64,000 nt of DNA from Fusarium oxysporum f. sp. lycopersici 4287 (lineage: Eukaryota; Ascomycota; Sordariomycetes; Hypocreales; Nectriaceae): NCBI RefSeq assembly GCF_000149955.1, contig NC_030986.1, positions 1,437,148-1,501,147 on the forward strand, in the 5' to 3' direction. Under the pieces are notes generated by a model. It searched no databases, had not been told where the DNA came from, and was given only the letters and a program-made list of their open reading frames with translations. Made by a program: the position numbers and the translations under genes. Positions 24,630 through 36,963 of this stretch are shown piece after piece (within the stretch, counting starts at the first letter, position 1; each line of letters opens with the position of its first letter).

Positions 24630-27600
24630 GATGATTTGATTTGAAGTGATGTAATGTGTGTGGTGCTTGTATGATAGACTGGAGTAGTCGACGAGCTACG
24701 CGTGATGCCTCAAAATGCGATGCACTCCGGCCAAATATGATCCCACAACGAAATAACCAGAGGTGGGCGATGCCACTTGAAATAAAATGCCTGCAGCACG
24801 AGAGAGAAGCGAGGCAAAGAGAAGAGACGCAGAAGAATATTTCTGTCTGAATCAAAATTTCTTTGTCGCGTTATTCAGGTACGAAAAAGCTTAAGCGGGT
24901 CCTTCCTTCCTTAGGTGGGCAGGTAGAGAATTTTTTTCTTTTACGCAGTCGCGACTGGCGAGATAAGTAGTAGTAGTACGAGAGCAGTCCCAGTTATTGT
25001 AAGATGAAGTAATGTATCAGCTGGAAATATGCGACGCAAATACAAATAGAGAAGGCAGGCCTCAGGAGTACGGGTACGACTTGTGCGAGAGAAAGCTCTT
25101 CTACTGTTTGCGTCAGGAGCGCGACGAGTCACGAGATTGTGCAGTGGGCGATAAAGCCAACAGAGACCGTCAAACGAGAAAAAAATTGTCAGTACTAGAG
25201 ACAAGGTCGGAAAATGACTGCACTGGCGTTGTTTGCGTGTTCGCCTCGATGGGCGTCGTCGTCAAGAGTGATGCTGCTCTTTTCTTGGTTCGTGAGGTGA
25301 TGATGGATGAAGTGGGAGGAGAAAAGCTGAGGCGAAGGAGCGTGACAGGTGGGGCAGCCTTTTTAAGTGTCGCAGTCTGGTTCCAGGTCACTCAAATCTT
25401 TATTCCGGGTTTGGGTTTGGTGGTCCTGATAGTTTATCCGGTGCCAACCCAGAAAAGGAAAGCCTCTGAACCTCTACCAACATCACGGCCGTTGTGCCTG
25501 GCCAGACTTGTACTGCAGTAATTCAGGCATTCACCACCTATGATAAGATAAAGCAAGGTAGTTCTCATTTGTGACCGAGCTCTGTTTCCCGAGTATGGTT
25601 GTTTCTTTGTTACTATAGATACTGCTCCACATGTATACAATATGTAAGTTACTGGACATAACAAAGCAGTGGAATTAACCATAACCATGTACGCTTGCCT
25701 TATCCAAGTCATGCTCTTGTTTTTGGTTCTATGTTCTTCTATCTTCACGCGGTAAGCTCTGCTGCTTGAGGGTAGTCCCAACTAATGCCTATATGCTAAT
25801 CTGGACTGAGAATCAAAAACAGTTACCTATTGGCAAACTCATATTCATGTAGATGCTTGCAACTACCAGGTCACCATCCAGTTTACATAACCAGGGACTT
25901 ATTATGGTTTACATTTCCGGATTGAATCCGTAACAAGCTTTTAGTGTTAGTGGAGTGCATGATACCCTAGATAAGGACACAGACAAGACGAGGCATCTAA
26001 GAGGAAAGCAATTCCGTAAACGCGCGATTTCTTATGGAGCTTATGTAGTCTGTACGTAAATCTCGATGAAAAGCATGCACTTCGGCCAAGATGCTGCGGT
26101 AATAAGCATGCTATGTTGTTAGTATCAAGGATGCTGTGGGCGCCTAGATCATGAAGCGATATGTGAAACGGACGGCTAATAATTAATAATAGATTGTCGA
26201 GGGACCCACGATACATACATCGTGATTATTGGAGAAAGGTATGACAAGAAATGCCAAGTTGCTGAAAGCCATTAGATGGTGCTTGGAGACAGCATCACAA
26301 GACAGAATAGCCGATGTTGGTGGGTTTGAAACAGCCGAGGTGACCGGGTGATCGGAAATACTGTATTGAGTTGAGCGCTTCGTTCAAACAGGTTTCGCGA
26401 TCAGATGTGATTATCTTCTTGGAGAATGGCGGTTAGGGATCAGCTGTCCGGATGCTCCGTAGAGACCTTCTACTGGCCGGATAGAAGGGTAGGTCGGCAG
26501 TCCGAAGCCCTGCGGCGCTGGCTCGGAGGCCCGGCGATGGATCACGGTAGTTCCGGGTCGTCTTGTCCTCGTGTTTAATTCTAGGTCCGACGAACCCATC
26601 TTTGGTTCTGACGTCAAATCACGGCTACGTCGATAATGGCCAGCATGACCGAGGTCCCACGAGCAATGAGCCAAACAAATGTGTTGATTGTGATGGTATC
26701 TCCACTTGTTCTTCCAAAGGGGCTCGCTTGGGTGGAGCCAAGAACATTTCCATCATGGAGACAATATTCGGAGGATACACCAGTTCCGAAGTTGTCATGA
26801 TGAGAGAAAAACCCGACGTTGAATGTAAACAACAGGGGGTAGAGCCTGGCTGAGTAGATTTTGAATGCACCCATATTGATTCTTCTTCACTCCATGCTCC
26901 TGCATATTGTCAAATATCAATCAATGCTGAGAAACACACAGACAACATCTGGTGCCGAGAAGCAGCCGCAAGCCCTCCCTCCCTCATCCTGTTTGTCCTC
27001 ACAAGCCAAGCCAACGCAATCCCCAGACCCAAGACACAAGCCTAGACTATCACTAGCTGTTGGGGTTCCATCCTGTCTTGGGGAGGCAAGAATACTTAAG
27101 ACTTCTACCCTGAGCGACAAAAAGACTTCAGTAGATCTTCTGCAGCAATAGTGGACATCCAGACCAGTTATTTTAGCGGCTTTATTCATGGTCTAAAGTT
27201 TTCTTGCTCCCTACGGCAGGCATCTCGGCCATTTGGGGGAGGGCTTGGAGTGCGTCGAATTGGAGCTTGAGAACGCGGGAGAGGGACAGGGATTGGGGCC
27301 GAAATTTTGGGGCTTGCAGATGCAGGTTGAGGGGGCCCGCGGTAAATGTTCCTCTAGAGTCGTAGCTCAGTCACTTTTTTTTTGCCTGTGCAACCTCATC
27401 AAAATAAGAGGACAGCATGGCACTTGGATCATAGAGGGGACATGTAGTTCCGGTGAGACACTATTATGGATAGCGATCGGTCAGTTGGCAGCGATACATA
27501 TCAACTTGCTCTGTTTACCTACCTCAACTCATTAGATAGTTGCAAAAGGGCATAACCGAGGACTATTAACGGATACAACCCAACTGGCAGTTGATGACGG

Positions 27601-28354
27601 AATACGGCTGGGTATGGTCGAAAAAGAGGGTGCTGTGCTCTACTGTAGCGAGCTCTGATGTAATCGAGGGTAGATTAGATTGAACTTGACGGGCTGAAGT
27701 CAATTCTCCAACACACAAAAATGACGATTTCAATGACAGCTATCGACCTAATGAAACGCTGAAGCTCTTCAACCCCGCAAAGATACCTCTCCTCTACCTC
27801 TAGCAGACAGATATTGACTTCATGATGTCCAGAATTGAAACCCCAGTAACAAAAGCAAAACAAAAAAAGCGTTGTCCCCAGAAACGTCACCCCTGGTAAA
27901 TCGGCGGAAGAAAAAAAAACTGGCTGAGGCTGTCCATCCAACCCCCTGTAAAAGTCCATCCCGTCGAGCAAAACCGGGCTGCTTGCACTGTATCCTGCCC
28001 CATAAGTCCCGCTCCGCTTGATGCTTCATGCCCCCCGTACCCCCGGTCCCCGAGGTTCAGTACTCACAGCTAAGGTAGAGCCAAGCTGAGAGGACAATGT
28101 CACAGAATGAGACGGGGTAGTCTACTTTTTTTTTGTGCCTCCCTCTCAAGCTTGCGCCTTTTTTTTTATCGACTGGATCTCTTGGCTTACTTGAACCTCT
28201 TCCTCCCCGTTACCTAACTTAACCTACTTTTTCCTCCCCTCCACTCTATCCTATCCCTCATATACCTCTCCTCTTCCCTCCGGCATCTCCGCCTCTTGTT
28301 CCTGTTCTTGCTTTTGCACTCGTATCTTCTTCGTCTGCATAACTATCTCTCACA
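24630..28354. other. Divergent intergenic region (Nrd1/Seb1-like and citrate synthase)
   Basis: It contains the promoters of two divergent genes. Near 28110-28350 the plus strand is strongly pyrimidine-rich, with T8-T9 runs, and leads into the citrate synthase start; this is its probable leader. The middle holds only short frames, including two adjacent minus-strand frames at about 26411-26874 that I could not join into a convincing protein. Confidence 0.6.
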
Positions 28355-30092
28355 ATGGCTTCTGTCGCCCGTCTCAGCAACGCTGCCCTGCGGGCTTCCC
28401 TCCGCTCTACTCCTATCAATGGCTCTGTCTTCAACGCCGTTCGATGCTATTCGGCTAAGACTCAGGTATGTTAACCTCGGATAAAGCACAAACCCAAGTT
28501 TCATGGATCCTCAAACGTCATGGACGTTACCCATTTGACACTCATGATCGCCCACACAAAACACACAAGATTTATACTAACGATTATCCTCACAGACCCT
28601 GAAGGAGCGATTCGCCGAGTTGCTGCCCGAGAAGATTGAGCAGGTCAAGGCCCTCCGAAAGTCAGTCGCATTCTCTCTTCTCGGTTCATTGTTTGCCGAG
28701 CTAGGGCCCACGCCGAGCCTCAAGCTTGCAAACGACGACAGAACCACCCGCAGTTGAACTTTGATAACTAACATTCACATAGGGAGCATGGTTCCAAGGT
28801 CGTCGACAAGGTCACTCTTGACCAGGTCTATGGTGGTGCCCGTGGCATCAAGGCCCTCGTCTGGGAGGGTTCCGTCCTCGACTCTGAGGAGGGTATCCGA
28901 TTCCGTGGCAAGACCATCCCCGAGTGCCAGGAGCTTCTCCCCAAGGCTCCCGGTGGCAAGGAGCCTCTTCCCGAGGGTGAGTTCAGCCCAGTCGCAGCAA
29001 TGCGCACAAAACCTCGCAATATCATGAATACTGACATTAAACCGCGCAGGTCTCTTCTGGCTTCTCCTGACCGGTGAGGTTCCTACTGAGCAGCAGGTCC
29101 GCGACCTCTCCGCTGAGTGGGCTGCCCGCTCCGATCTCCCCAAGTTCGTCGAGGAGCTCATCGACCACTGCCCTACCGACCTTCACCCCATGGCTCAGTT
29201 CTCTCTGGCCGTCACCGCCCTCGAGCACACCTCCAGCTTTGCCAAGGCTTACGCCAAGGGTATCAACAAGAAGGAGTACTGGGGTTACACTTTCGAGGAC
29301 TCCATGGACCTCATTGCTAAGCTCCCCAACATTGCTTCTCGCATCTACCAGAACGTCTTCAAGGGCGGAAAGGTCGCTCCCATCCAGAAGGACAAGGATT
29401 ACTCCTTCAACTTTGCCAACCAGCTTGGCTTCGCCGACAACGCCGACTTCGTTGAGCTCATGCGTCTCTACCTCACCATCCACACCGATCACGAGGGTGG
29501 TAACGTCTCTGCCCACACCACTCACCTTGTCGGCAGTGCTCTCAGCTCTCCTTTCCTCTCTCTGGCCGCTGGTCTTAACGGTCTCGCCGGCCCCCTCCAC
29601 GGTCTTGCTAACCAGGAGGTCCTGAACTGGCTCACCGAGTTCAAGAAGTCTGTCGGTGACGATCTCAGCGACAAGGCCATCACTGACTACCTCTGGTCTA
29701 CCCTCAACGCCGGCCGTGTCGTCCCCGGTTACGGCCACGCCGTCCTCCGAAAGACTGATCCCCGTTACATGGCTCAGCGCGCTTTCGCCCAGGAGAAGAT
29801 GCCCAACGACCCCATGTTCAAGCTCGTCTCCCAGGTCTACAAGATTGCTCCTGGTGTCCTCACCGAGCATGGCAAGACCAAGAACCCTTACCCCAACGTT
29901 GATGCCCACTCCGGTGTCCTTCTCCAGTACTACGGTCTTACTGAGGCCAACTACTACACCGTCCTCTTCGGTGTCTCTCGCGCCATTGGTGTTCTTCCCC
30001 AGCTCATCATCGACCGCGCTCTCGGTGCCCCCATTGAGCGACCCAAGTCCTTCTCCACTGACAAGTGGGCCGAGCTTGTCAAGAAGCTGTAA
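28355..30092 (+). CDS. cit1: Mitochondrial citrate synthase
   Basis: It condenses oxaloacetate with acetyl-CoA to citrate in the mitochondrial matrix, the entry step of the TCA cycle. Exons 28355-28465, 28596-28660, 28783-28976 and 29050-30092 join to 470 residues, normal for the mitochondrial enzyme. The first exon is a typical presequence: Arg-, Ala- and Ser-rich, no acidic residues, ending near RCYSAKTQ. Catalytic landmarks are the His in [10 protein letters not shown], the His in [15 protein letters not shown] and the Asp in [10 protein letters not shown], matching the H-H-D triad of the family. Third positions are strongly C-rich, as expected for high expression; this also creates a long meaningless frame on the opposite strand. 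It has no C-terminal peroxisomal signal (ends VKKL), so the mitochondrial isoform is favoured over the glyoxysomal one. The citrate carrier gene follows 1.9 kb downstream. Confidence 0.97.
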
Positions 30093-32021
30093 GGAGTTTA
30101 AAAATGAAAGGGAAAAAGGAGACGGGAGGATAATGCTCAGAAGATGGGCAGAATGGATTGCCGAGTTAATGGCATTTGTACAACACAATGGGACTGTTTT
30201 AGTTTAGTAATGAGCAAGTCGTCGCGGCGCGCCGATTGAAATGAAATGATTTAACAGTTAATCTGCAAAGTTCCTCGTGTCTACGAACTGATTCCATGTC
30301 ATGACTCGCAATTGAGCTCTTTGTAAATACAATTGAGTAAATTGTGTGTTGCCATACAGCATATTCACTTACGCCGTGATAGCGTCGTTATCTCGAACTT
30401 TTTTTTCTTTGGTGGAGACGGGAATGTTGACCCCATTGAAAGTTTCTTACATTAGCCAGCCTTGCGAGCCGGGACAACTCACCAGTAGAATGCCCGTGGT
30501 TCTGGTTCAAACTTTCAAGGAGACTCAAGAATTGTTGAATTCTCTCTCCCGTCTGCAGAAAACCCCTGCATCGTAAATGTGACAAGTGAATAACATGTAC
30601 GTCACGTAGTCTCGGTGAGAGATTACACCGACAAAATCCCTTGCGGGATCCGTCCATTTCAGGGACCCGAGCTCTCAACAGTCTAGACATTCCTTCAATC
30701 GGTTGGGTGGAGGAGGGGCGTTGAGAGCTCCAGGTCCCTCTAATTCGGCGCCACAGGGGGGACGAAAATAGAGGTGAGAGCTGTGATCTTCGGGGGGTGG
30801 CTGAGGTTATTACCGAATGGGGAAGTAAGAGAGCTGCGAAGCTGTTGGATTGATTGTTGAAGATGTATGTTTCAAGGTGTAGTGAATTGTCTGTAGTTTG
30901 TGAGTGATAGTGAAGCAGGTTAGCTGTTAGTTGTTGAGGTCTAGACTTGTGAGCTTATGATAACTGTGCTCAGCAGTTGTAAGCAATCTGGACCTTTTGG
31001 TGTGAGTGAAAATACGGAGAGCTTCAGAAGTGGGTGGGCTTGGTCAGTCTTATGAATAAAGAAGATGAATCTAGAGAAGAATCTAGAAAATCATTATCAC
31101 AAGCAAATCTGCTCCCGCGGGATCTCTCTGTCGGCCATTGAACCCCAGGCCATCCACCCCCGGACTCCGATTTCACATGAGAGATCCAATACAATCCACG
31201 GGAGCTGATCTGATCTCGGTGACTTGATCTCGGCGATCCGAGACTTTCGGAGCTGGAATCAAGTCGTACAAGGAAGAGAAGTCTCCGAAGAGGGTCAATT
31301 GATTATTCGGAGAAAGGTCAGCATTATGAAAAATCACTATAGATGATATTTGACTGCATTTTCTTCCTTTTTTCTCGTTGTTTTCTAAGAATAGTGTTGT
31401 GGCTCTCAGCCTGTTGAATAGCGCCGTCAGCCTTATAAACGTGCCAACATGAGTGAGTACAGTGGCTCTACCCAAAATAAACGAGAAACACACACCGAAA
31501 CACATGCAAAACATGATTGATTAACTACTCTCCAAGCTCGGGTCTTCTCGCGCATGCCTATCTCCATTTACAGCTTCAACCTCGGCGATTGACCTCCGCA
31601 ACCGCAGGAAAACCCCATCTATTGTTGGTATTTCCCCTCCGATAAATCGGCTACTTCTCCGGGGGGCCCCCAAGCTTATTCTGCTTAGCCTCAGCTCAGC
31701 GCTTTTGCAGCCATCCATCCAACTGTTTTCATTGGATCTGACTCAGCATTTAGGTGTGCTTCAATACCGGTACGTACCGACAGTCCCTCAATCCCTAGCT
31801 CTCCCGGGTACTGCTCCTTCCCCCCCCCCACGTAAACCAGTCCCAGCACAGCACACGCCTCTAGCTCTCCCTTTTCCCTTTCTTTCCCGAATTCTTGTAC
31901 ACTTCTTTTCTTCCTCCTTCATCAACCTCTCTCAATACTTCAACGATCCCTCAAATTTCCCCAGCGACGAAGCACCCTAATCCCTTGGTCAGGGCCCTTA
32001 TTCTACGACACTCCCAAAGTC
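30093..32021. other. Citrate synthase 3' region and promoter/leader of the carrier gene
   Basis: The 3' UTR of citrate synthase runs into a 1.9-kb interval without coding capacity. A C10 run at 31820-31829 and pyrimidine-rich sequence to about 31970 mark the likely transcription start and leader of the downstream carrier gene. No other feature seen. Confidence 0.6.
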
Positions 32022-33092
32022 ATGGCTGCTACTATCCGTACCGATCTTCCAGCTCCCATTGGGGACAAGCAGCTGGAGAAGAAGCCCATCAAGTTCTCCA
32101 ACTTGCTTCTCGGCGCTGGTCTCAACCTCTTCGAAGTGACCACCCTCGGACAGCCTCTCGAGGTCGTCAAGACCACCATGGCTGCCAACCGAGGTGACAG
32201 CATGGCTGCGGCTTTGGGACGCGTCTGGGCCCGCGGTGGTCCCCTGGGCTGTAAGTTGATAACCACAAACTCGATGCACTCCTGACTATTTACTGACTCA
32301 CATGCCACAGTCTACCAAGGTCTCATCCCCTGGGCTTGGATTGAAGCTTCCAGCAAGGGCGCCGTCCTTCTCTTCGTCGCCTCCGAAGCCGAGTACTACG
32401 CCCGTGTCGCTGGTGCCTCTGAGTTTGGCGGCGGTATCCTTGGTGGTGTCACTGGTGGTGTTGCCCAGGCTTACGCCACCATGGGTTTCTGCACCTGCAT
32501 GAAGACGGTCGAGATCACCAAGCACAAGATGGCTGCCTCCGGTGTCAAGCCCCAGTCTACCTTCCAGACCTTTGCTGAGATCTACCGCAAGGAGGGTATT
32601 CGTGGCATCAACAAGGGTGTCAACGCTGTCGCTATCCGACAGATGACCAACTGGGGTAGCCGATTCGGCCTCAGCCGTCTCGCTGAGGGTTGGATCAAGT
32701 CTCTCACTGGCAAGAAGGAGGGCGAGAAGCTGTCCGCTGGTGAGAAGGTCATCGCCAGTGCTCTTGGTGGTGGTCTCAGCGCCTGGAACCAGCCCATTGA
32801 GGTCATCCGCGTTGAGATGCAGAGCAAGAAGGAGGATCCCAACCGTCCCAAGAAGATGACGGTCGGCAACACCTTCAGGTACATTTACGAGACCAACGGC
32901 GTCAGGGGTCTTTACCGTGGTATCGCTCCCCGTATTTCTCTTGGTATTTGGCAGACTGTCTGCATGGTTGCTTTTGGCGATATGTAAGTTTCACCCGCTT
33001 TACTGAGGTTCGACCGACACTAACCGCACGACTACAGGGCGAAGACTTATGTTGAGAAGCTGACCGGCGAGTCGGTCACCGCTAAGCATTAG
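32022..33092 (+). CDS. yhm2: Mitochondrial citrate/oxoglutarate carrier, Yhm2 type
   Basis: Exons 32022-32250, 32311-32983 and 33038-33092 join to 318 residues, the length of a three-repeat mitochondrial carrier. The first and third repeats show P-x-E-x-x-K/R signatures (GQPLEVVK near residue 43, NQPIEVIR in the third). The middle repeat has a degenerate CTCMKTVEI in place of it, and several repeats start with Gly-rich helices. This pattern and sequences such as [12 protein letters not shown] are those of yeast Yhm2. Yhm2 exports citrate in exchange for 2-oxoglutarate across the inner membrane, supplies cytosolic reducing power, and was first described as a mitochondrial DNA replication factor. 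Substrate assignment rests on family recognition, not on a search. It lies downstream of citrate synthase, same strand. Confidence 0.9.
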
Positions 33093-33777
33093 AAGGCGTT
33101 TAGGAATCTGGTTTGAAAATATCGCTCATGGTGAGCTTGACGTATGGATTGTCTAATGTATGGATTCGAATATCTCTGATGTAATGACACAAGCCTGTAA
33201 AAAGGCCGTCGCAAAGGAGGTGCTTGCGCCTTGAAGATTATCTTTCTATGATAGTTAGCTGTACAAAGTCATGGACCCTGTGGGTTTGACTTGAATAGAG
33301 AAAACAAGTGCGCAATGTTTCATTCTTTATCACTCGTAATGACCTTTGTTTGGAGTCTTATGGTTCAAATGACTGCAGATCACGCATACCATCTCAGTAA
33401 GAATACCTTAATTTACTAGCCCCTTTGCAATTGTCATGATTTCTTCCTATCATGAAGCTGCCATGACATTGTTGAGCTTGAACCTATGAGCTCGGGTTGT
33501 TTCGGGTCTGAGCGTTGAGTAGTGGGGTTGGCCAGTTGAGAACGAAGCTTGCCGATCTCAGTTCTTAGGCCTCAAGAAGCGGAGCATGATAATTGCTTCT
33601 TGGGATTAAAACAGCCCGAAGTGCCCATATTCTTCCTAATTTCACTTTTATAGGGCTATAGGTCGACATATAACAACATTAAGGAAATTCAACGTAGAAT
33701 ATGCTGTTGGTTTAATTAACGGCTAAGTACTGCATATAGGACCCCAAGATGCTGTTCTTCAATAGCTAGTACTTCCA
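33093..33777. other. Convergent intergenic region
   Basis: The 3' ends of the carrier gene (plus) and the WD40 gene (minus) face each other across about 685 nt. AT-rich stretches near 33640-33760 may contain terminators. No gene seen. Confidence 0.5.
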
Positions 33778-36700
33778 TCAAGCGTCCTCATCAGAGCTCA
33801 TGGTTTCTTCATATATAAAACCCCAGTCCTCCTCAATACTTAGCAACGTAGCGGACTTAACAAGTTCTTTCACTTCACTATCTTCTAAATGATTCACATC
33901 TAAGTCCTTGCTCGCATTTTGAGCATGGATTCTCTGAAGACGCTCATCTGGTGGTGAAGGGGTTCTAAGTCGACGCACTGAACGGCGTCTTCTGCCGAGA
34001 CTAGCGGCCTCGCTATCTTTTTGCCGGCGCTCGAAATGAGCCAGGAGAGGTGCTGAGGGGTCTTCATCATAGTGAGCTTCTCGGCGGTAGAGGTTGGTGG
34101 ATTGGTAGCGGGGGCCTTGTACAACGCCTATAACTGGGTTTGATGTGAGCTTTAGACATTGGCTGTCTAGATATGTTTGTCTCGAATAATCGGCGATATT
34201 TGCGTCTGAAAGCTCATCATCGGTGAGCATTTCATCGTCATCCCTCGCCGGGGTGGGTGGAGCCGGTTCCGGGTGTGGAATCAGGGGTATAGGCCGGCGC
34301 CGGCGCCCGAGTGGTGCCCGGAAGTGTCATCATGTGCGATTCTAGGATATCCCGCTCATCAGTTGATAAGATGAAGCAACGGCCTGTGGCATCACCGATG
34401 GCAAGCTTGGAGTTGTCCGGTGAGAAACCGCCCCAAGCGATCGGTCCAGGGGCTGTAAGAATATCACGGACAAAGGGGTTCTTCAGCTTGCGGACATTCC
34501 AGACCTTCACCACACCGTCACTCGATCCAGTGTAGAATCGATCAAGGCTCGTATTCCACGCCGTGAACTTGACGCCCGTGTCTTCCTTCTCGCGATCGCC
34601 GTAATACTCTTCAATGGGTTTTCCATGTCGCAACGTGTGGATGGGCTTGTCACCCTGTGCTGTGTCCCATATATAAACCTTTCCATCGGTACAAGCCGCA
34701 GTTACGTAAGCGTGCCCAGGTGAGTTGGGCACAATCGTCAGCTCGTTGATGTCAGAAGCATAGCAGTCAAGAGCTTGATGCTGACAAAATCCAATGCCAT
34801 TCAAGCGATCCTTATCACGATGAAATACGTGGACTTGTGTTCTGACATTGCGGGGAACGTTGTTCATCCCCGTAGGTGTTACCCCCACCAGAAAAAGGGG
34901 TAACGTTGGATGCCAGGCGACTTCGAAGACGTTGGCCGTTGAAGCTGTTATCACAGGGATCCGAACACCCTGTTCCGCATCCCAGAGGATAATCTCTCCT
35001 GAACTCCTCTTGTCCTCGGGAATGTCTAGATCGTCGCCTGTCAAGCTGCGAGGAGAATACCCAACAAGAAGCAAATGCTGACAGCCCTTAGCTCGTCCCC
35101 ACTGCATTGTTGCTGGGAAGTATGCCCACTTCTCTGAGCCATCAGCATCAGTTCGTGAGCATGAGAACGTCTGGTAGGTACTGTTCGACTCATTTCCTTT
35201 TGTTATGGTGTAGATGCGCACGGCATCAGTTGGTGAATCTGCAGCCGTGGCCACGCGACCAGATCCATCCTCTGCAGCAGCCACGAAGTTGACATTGCCC
35301 GTATGTTGCCATGTTGCAATGGCCTCCATGTGTTCTCCTTTCGGGTCAACCTTCCATACTTTGACCGTCTTATCAAAGCTCGACGTATAAGCTAAGTCAT
35401 CTTCAGCGCTGTAGTCGCATGACACGACTGATGAGTATAGCCAAGGATCCTGGCTCTGGCGCATGGCCTCTGTGGAATTCCCCCCCTTTTCGACCCGTGG
35501 ACGAGGTATTCGGTGATCGGGGAAGGACCGCAGCGTACCCTTTCCAGTTGAACAAAGGAGCAAGTTTCCAGGTCTGTTGTATTGTTGGTTATGCGTATCA
35601 GAGTGTGTAGTAGTGCCACATAGAAAGCTCTCTCTCGAGACCCATGCACCTGTGGTGATATCACCAGCGCAATTGGTGAACTCAGTTACAACCTGGAGAT
35701 CGTCCTCGCACAATCTTTTAAATTCGGCTTGGAAGTTCAGGTATTCCCGAGTGCGTTGAAAGCCCTGGCTGCCTTCCATTTCTCGAGCCATCAACAAAGA
35801 CGAAAGCCTGCTAGTCCTTCTCATTTGACCTTGTTGTTTTTTTGTCTCCTCCGTAACATGCTCAGCAGTGAACGAAAGGACTCGTGGTGTCTCTGCGACC
35901 TTTCCTGCCCACAAGTCCGAAGCAAATGCGCTCATGTCTCGTATGGTTCGTCCAGGTATCGGTATCAGAGGGCGATTTCGTAGTCGGATCTGCTCCATCA
36001 TAGATTCGCGGGTTGCCGGTATGTGCTTGTTCTCATTTTGTGATATTTGGCTTATAATCTCGGCGATGTCCTCAGGACTGAAGTCCACATGGTAGACAAT
36101 GGGTTGTGCGATAAGTCCATTGTTAACAGCCACCGGTTTCTTTGTTCCCTCCTCAATAGCTTTGCGATGTGCTGCCGAAAGGTAGGGTCGTTCGGAAATC
36201 TGGTAATAGCGGTTACTGGGCTTCGGTTCCCGTCGCTCCCGAGGTTTATAAGGCTTCCTTTCGACATATTGAGGAAGCTCTGGTTGATGTGAGGGTTGCG
36301 ACGTGAGCGCGTCGTAGAATATGGGAGAGTCCCGGTCTTCAGACTTTCTCGTTGCTTCCGTGTTCACGATCGTCGGTGCTGTTTGTCCTTGCGGCTGAGA
36401 TTTCGGCGTTGACCTCGGTGGTGGTAAGAGCTGAGGCTCTGGTGTTTCTGAAGATAGAGGAGATATGCGAAACTCCTTCCAAATGTTAGCAAACAAGCTC
36501 CCGCTGTGGCTTCGTCACACCCACAGAACCCCCCGCAAGACCCCTAACAACATCATGCGCCTGGATCGCAAGCACGTCTAGATCCTGCTGACTCAAGTAG
36601 CCACCCGTCTCGTCCCATCTTCTCCTAAAGAACTTGTTGATGCTGAGCTCCGTTACCGTCTAGATCCCTAGTTAGCCATAGAGCCTTCCCATATATAGCC

Positions 36701-36963
36701 TTCTTTGTTACCTTGATAGCCAGGGCGTTAACATGGTAAACATCCCTCGAGAGATGCCCAACAGCCCTCTCTACAAGCGGCGTAACCTGGCTTAAGAGGC
36801 ACTCCTTGACGCCTCGCTTTCTCTGTAGGCCTGTACTAACGCGTCTCCGTTTCGGAGGTGGTTCATCGCAGGGTACCGGGAGGCTATTTAGTATAGATAT
36901 AGGTGCATGTGGCATGCCGCCATGTTTGACGAGCGACCTTGTAGTTGTTAGCCCTAAACCCAT
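33778..36963 (-). CDS. WD40-repeat protein with an apparent frameshift near the 3' end
   Basis: The model has exon 1 at 36963-36712 and exon 2 at 36659 to about 36521. The long WD40 exon starts at 36447 and runs toward 33778. Intron 36660-36711 is clear; the next intron ends in CTTCAG with a GCTAAC branch site, and its donor is uncertain (36520 or 36529). The N-terminus is basic (PPPKRRRV). The middle has blades such as DKTVKVWKVD, GKVYIWDTAQGD and GVVKVWNVRKLKNPF. Near 34320 the frame stops making sense: one frame ends at 34238, while the other reads LGRRRRPIPLIPHPEPAPP and on to a plausible acidic end at 33778. No GT donor lies between, so an intron cannot reconcile them. Either one base is wrong in a GC-rich palindromic stretch or the gene is damaged. 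Start 36915 is an alternative. Function unknown; WD40 scaffolds and DDB1-linked factors are possible. Confidence 0.65.

Noticed and set aside
26411..26874. Two adjacent minus-strand frames, one with a hydrophobic segment
   Set aside because: No convincing intron joins them and no family is recognisable; possibly a decayed gene or chance.
29037..30188. 383-codon frame antisense to citrate synthase
   Set aside because: It is produced by the strong C-ending codon bias of the real gene on the other strand; it lacks domains and its leucine/valine-rich text mirrors that bias.
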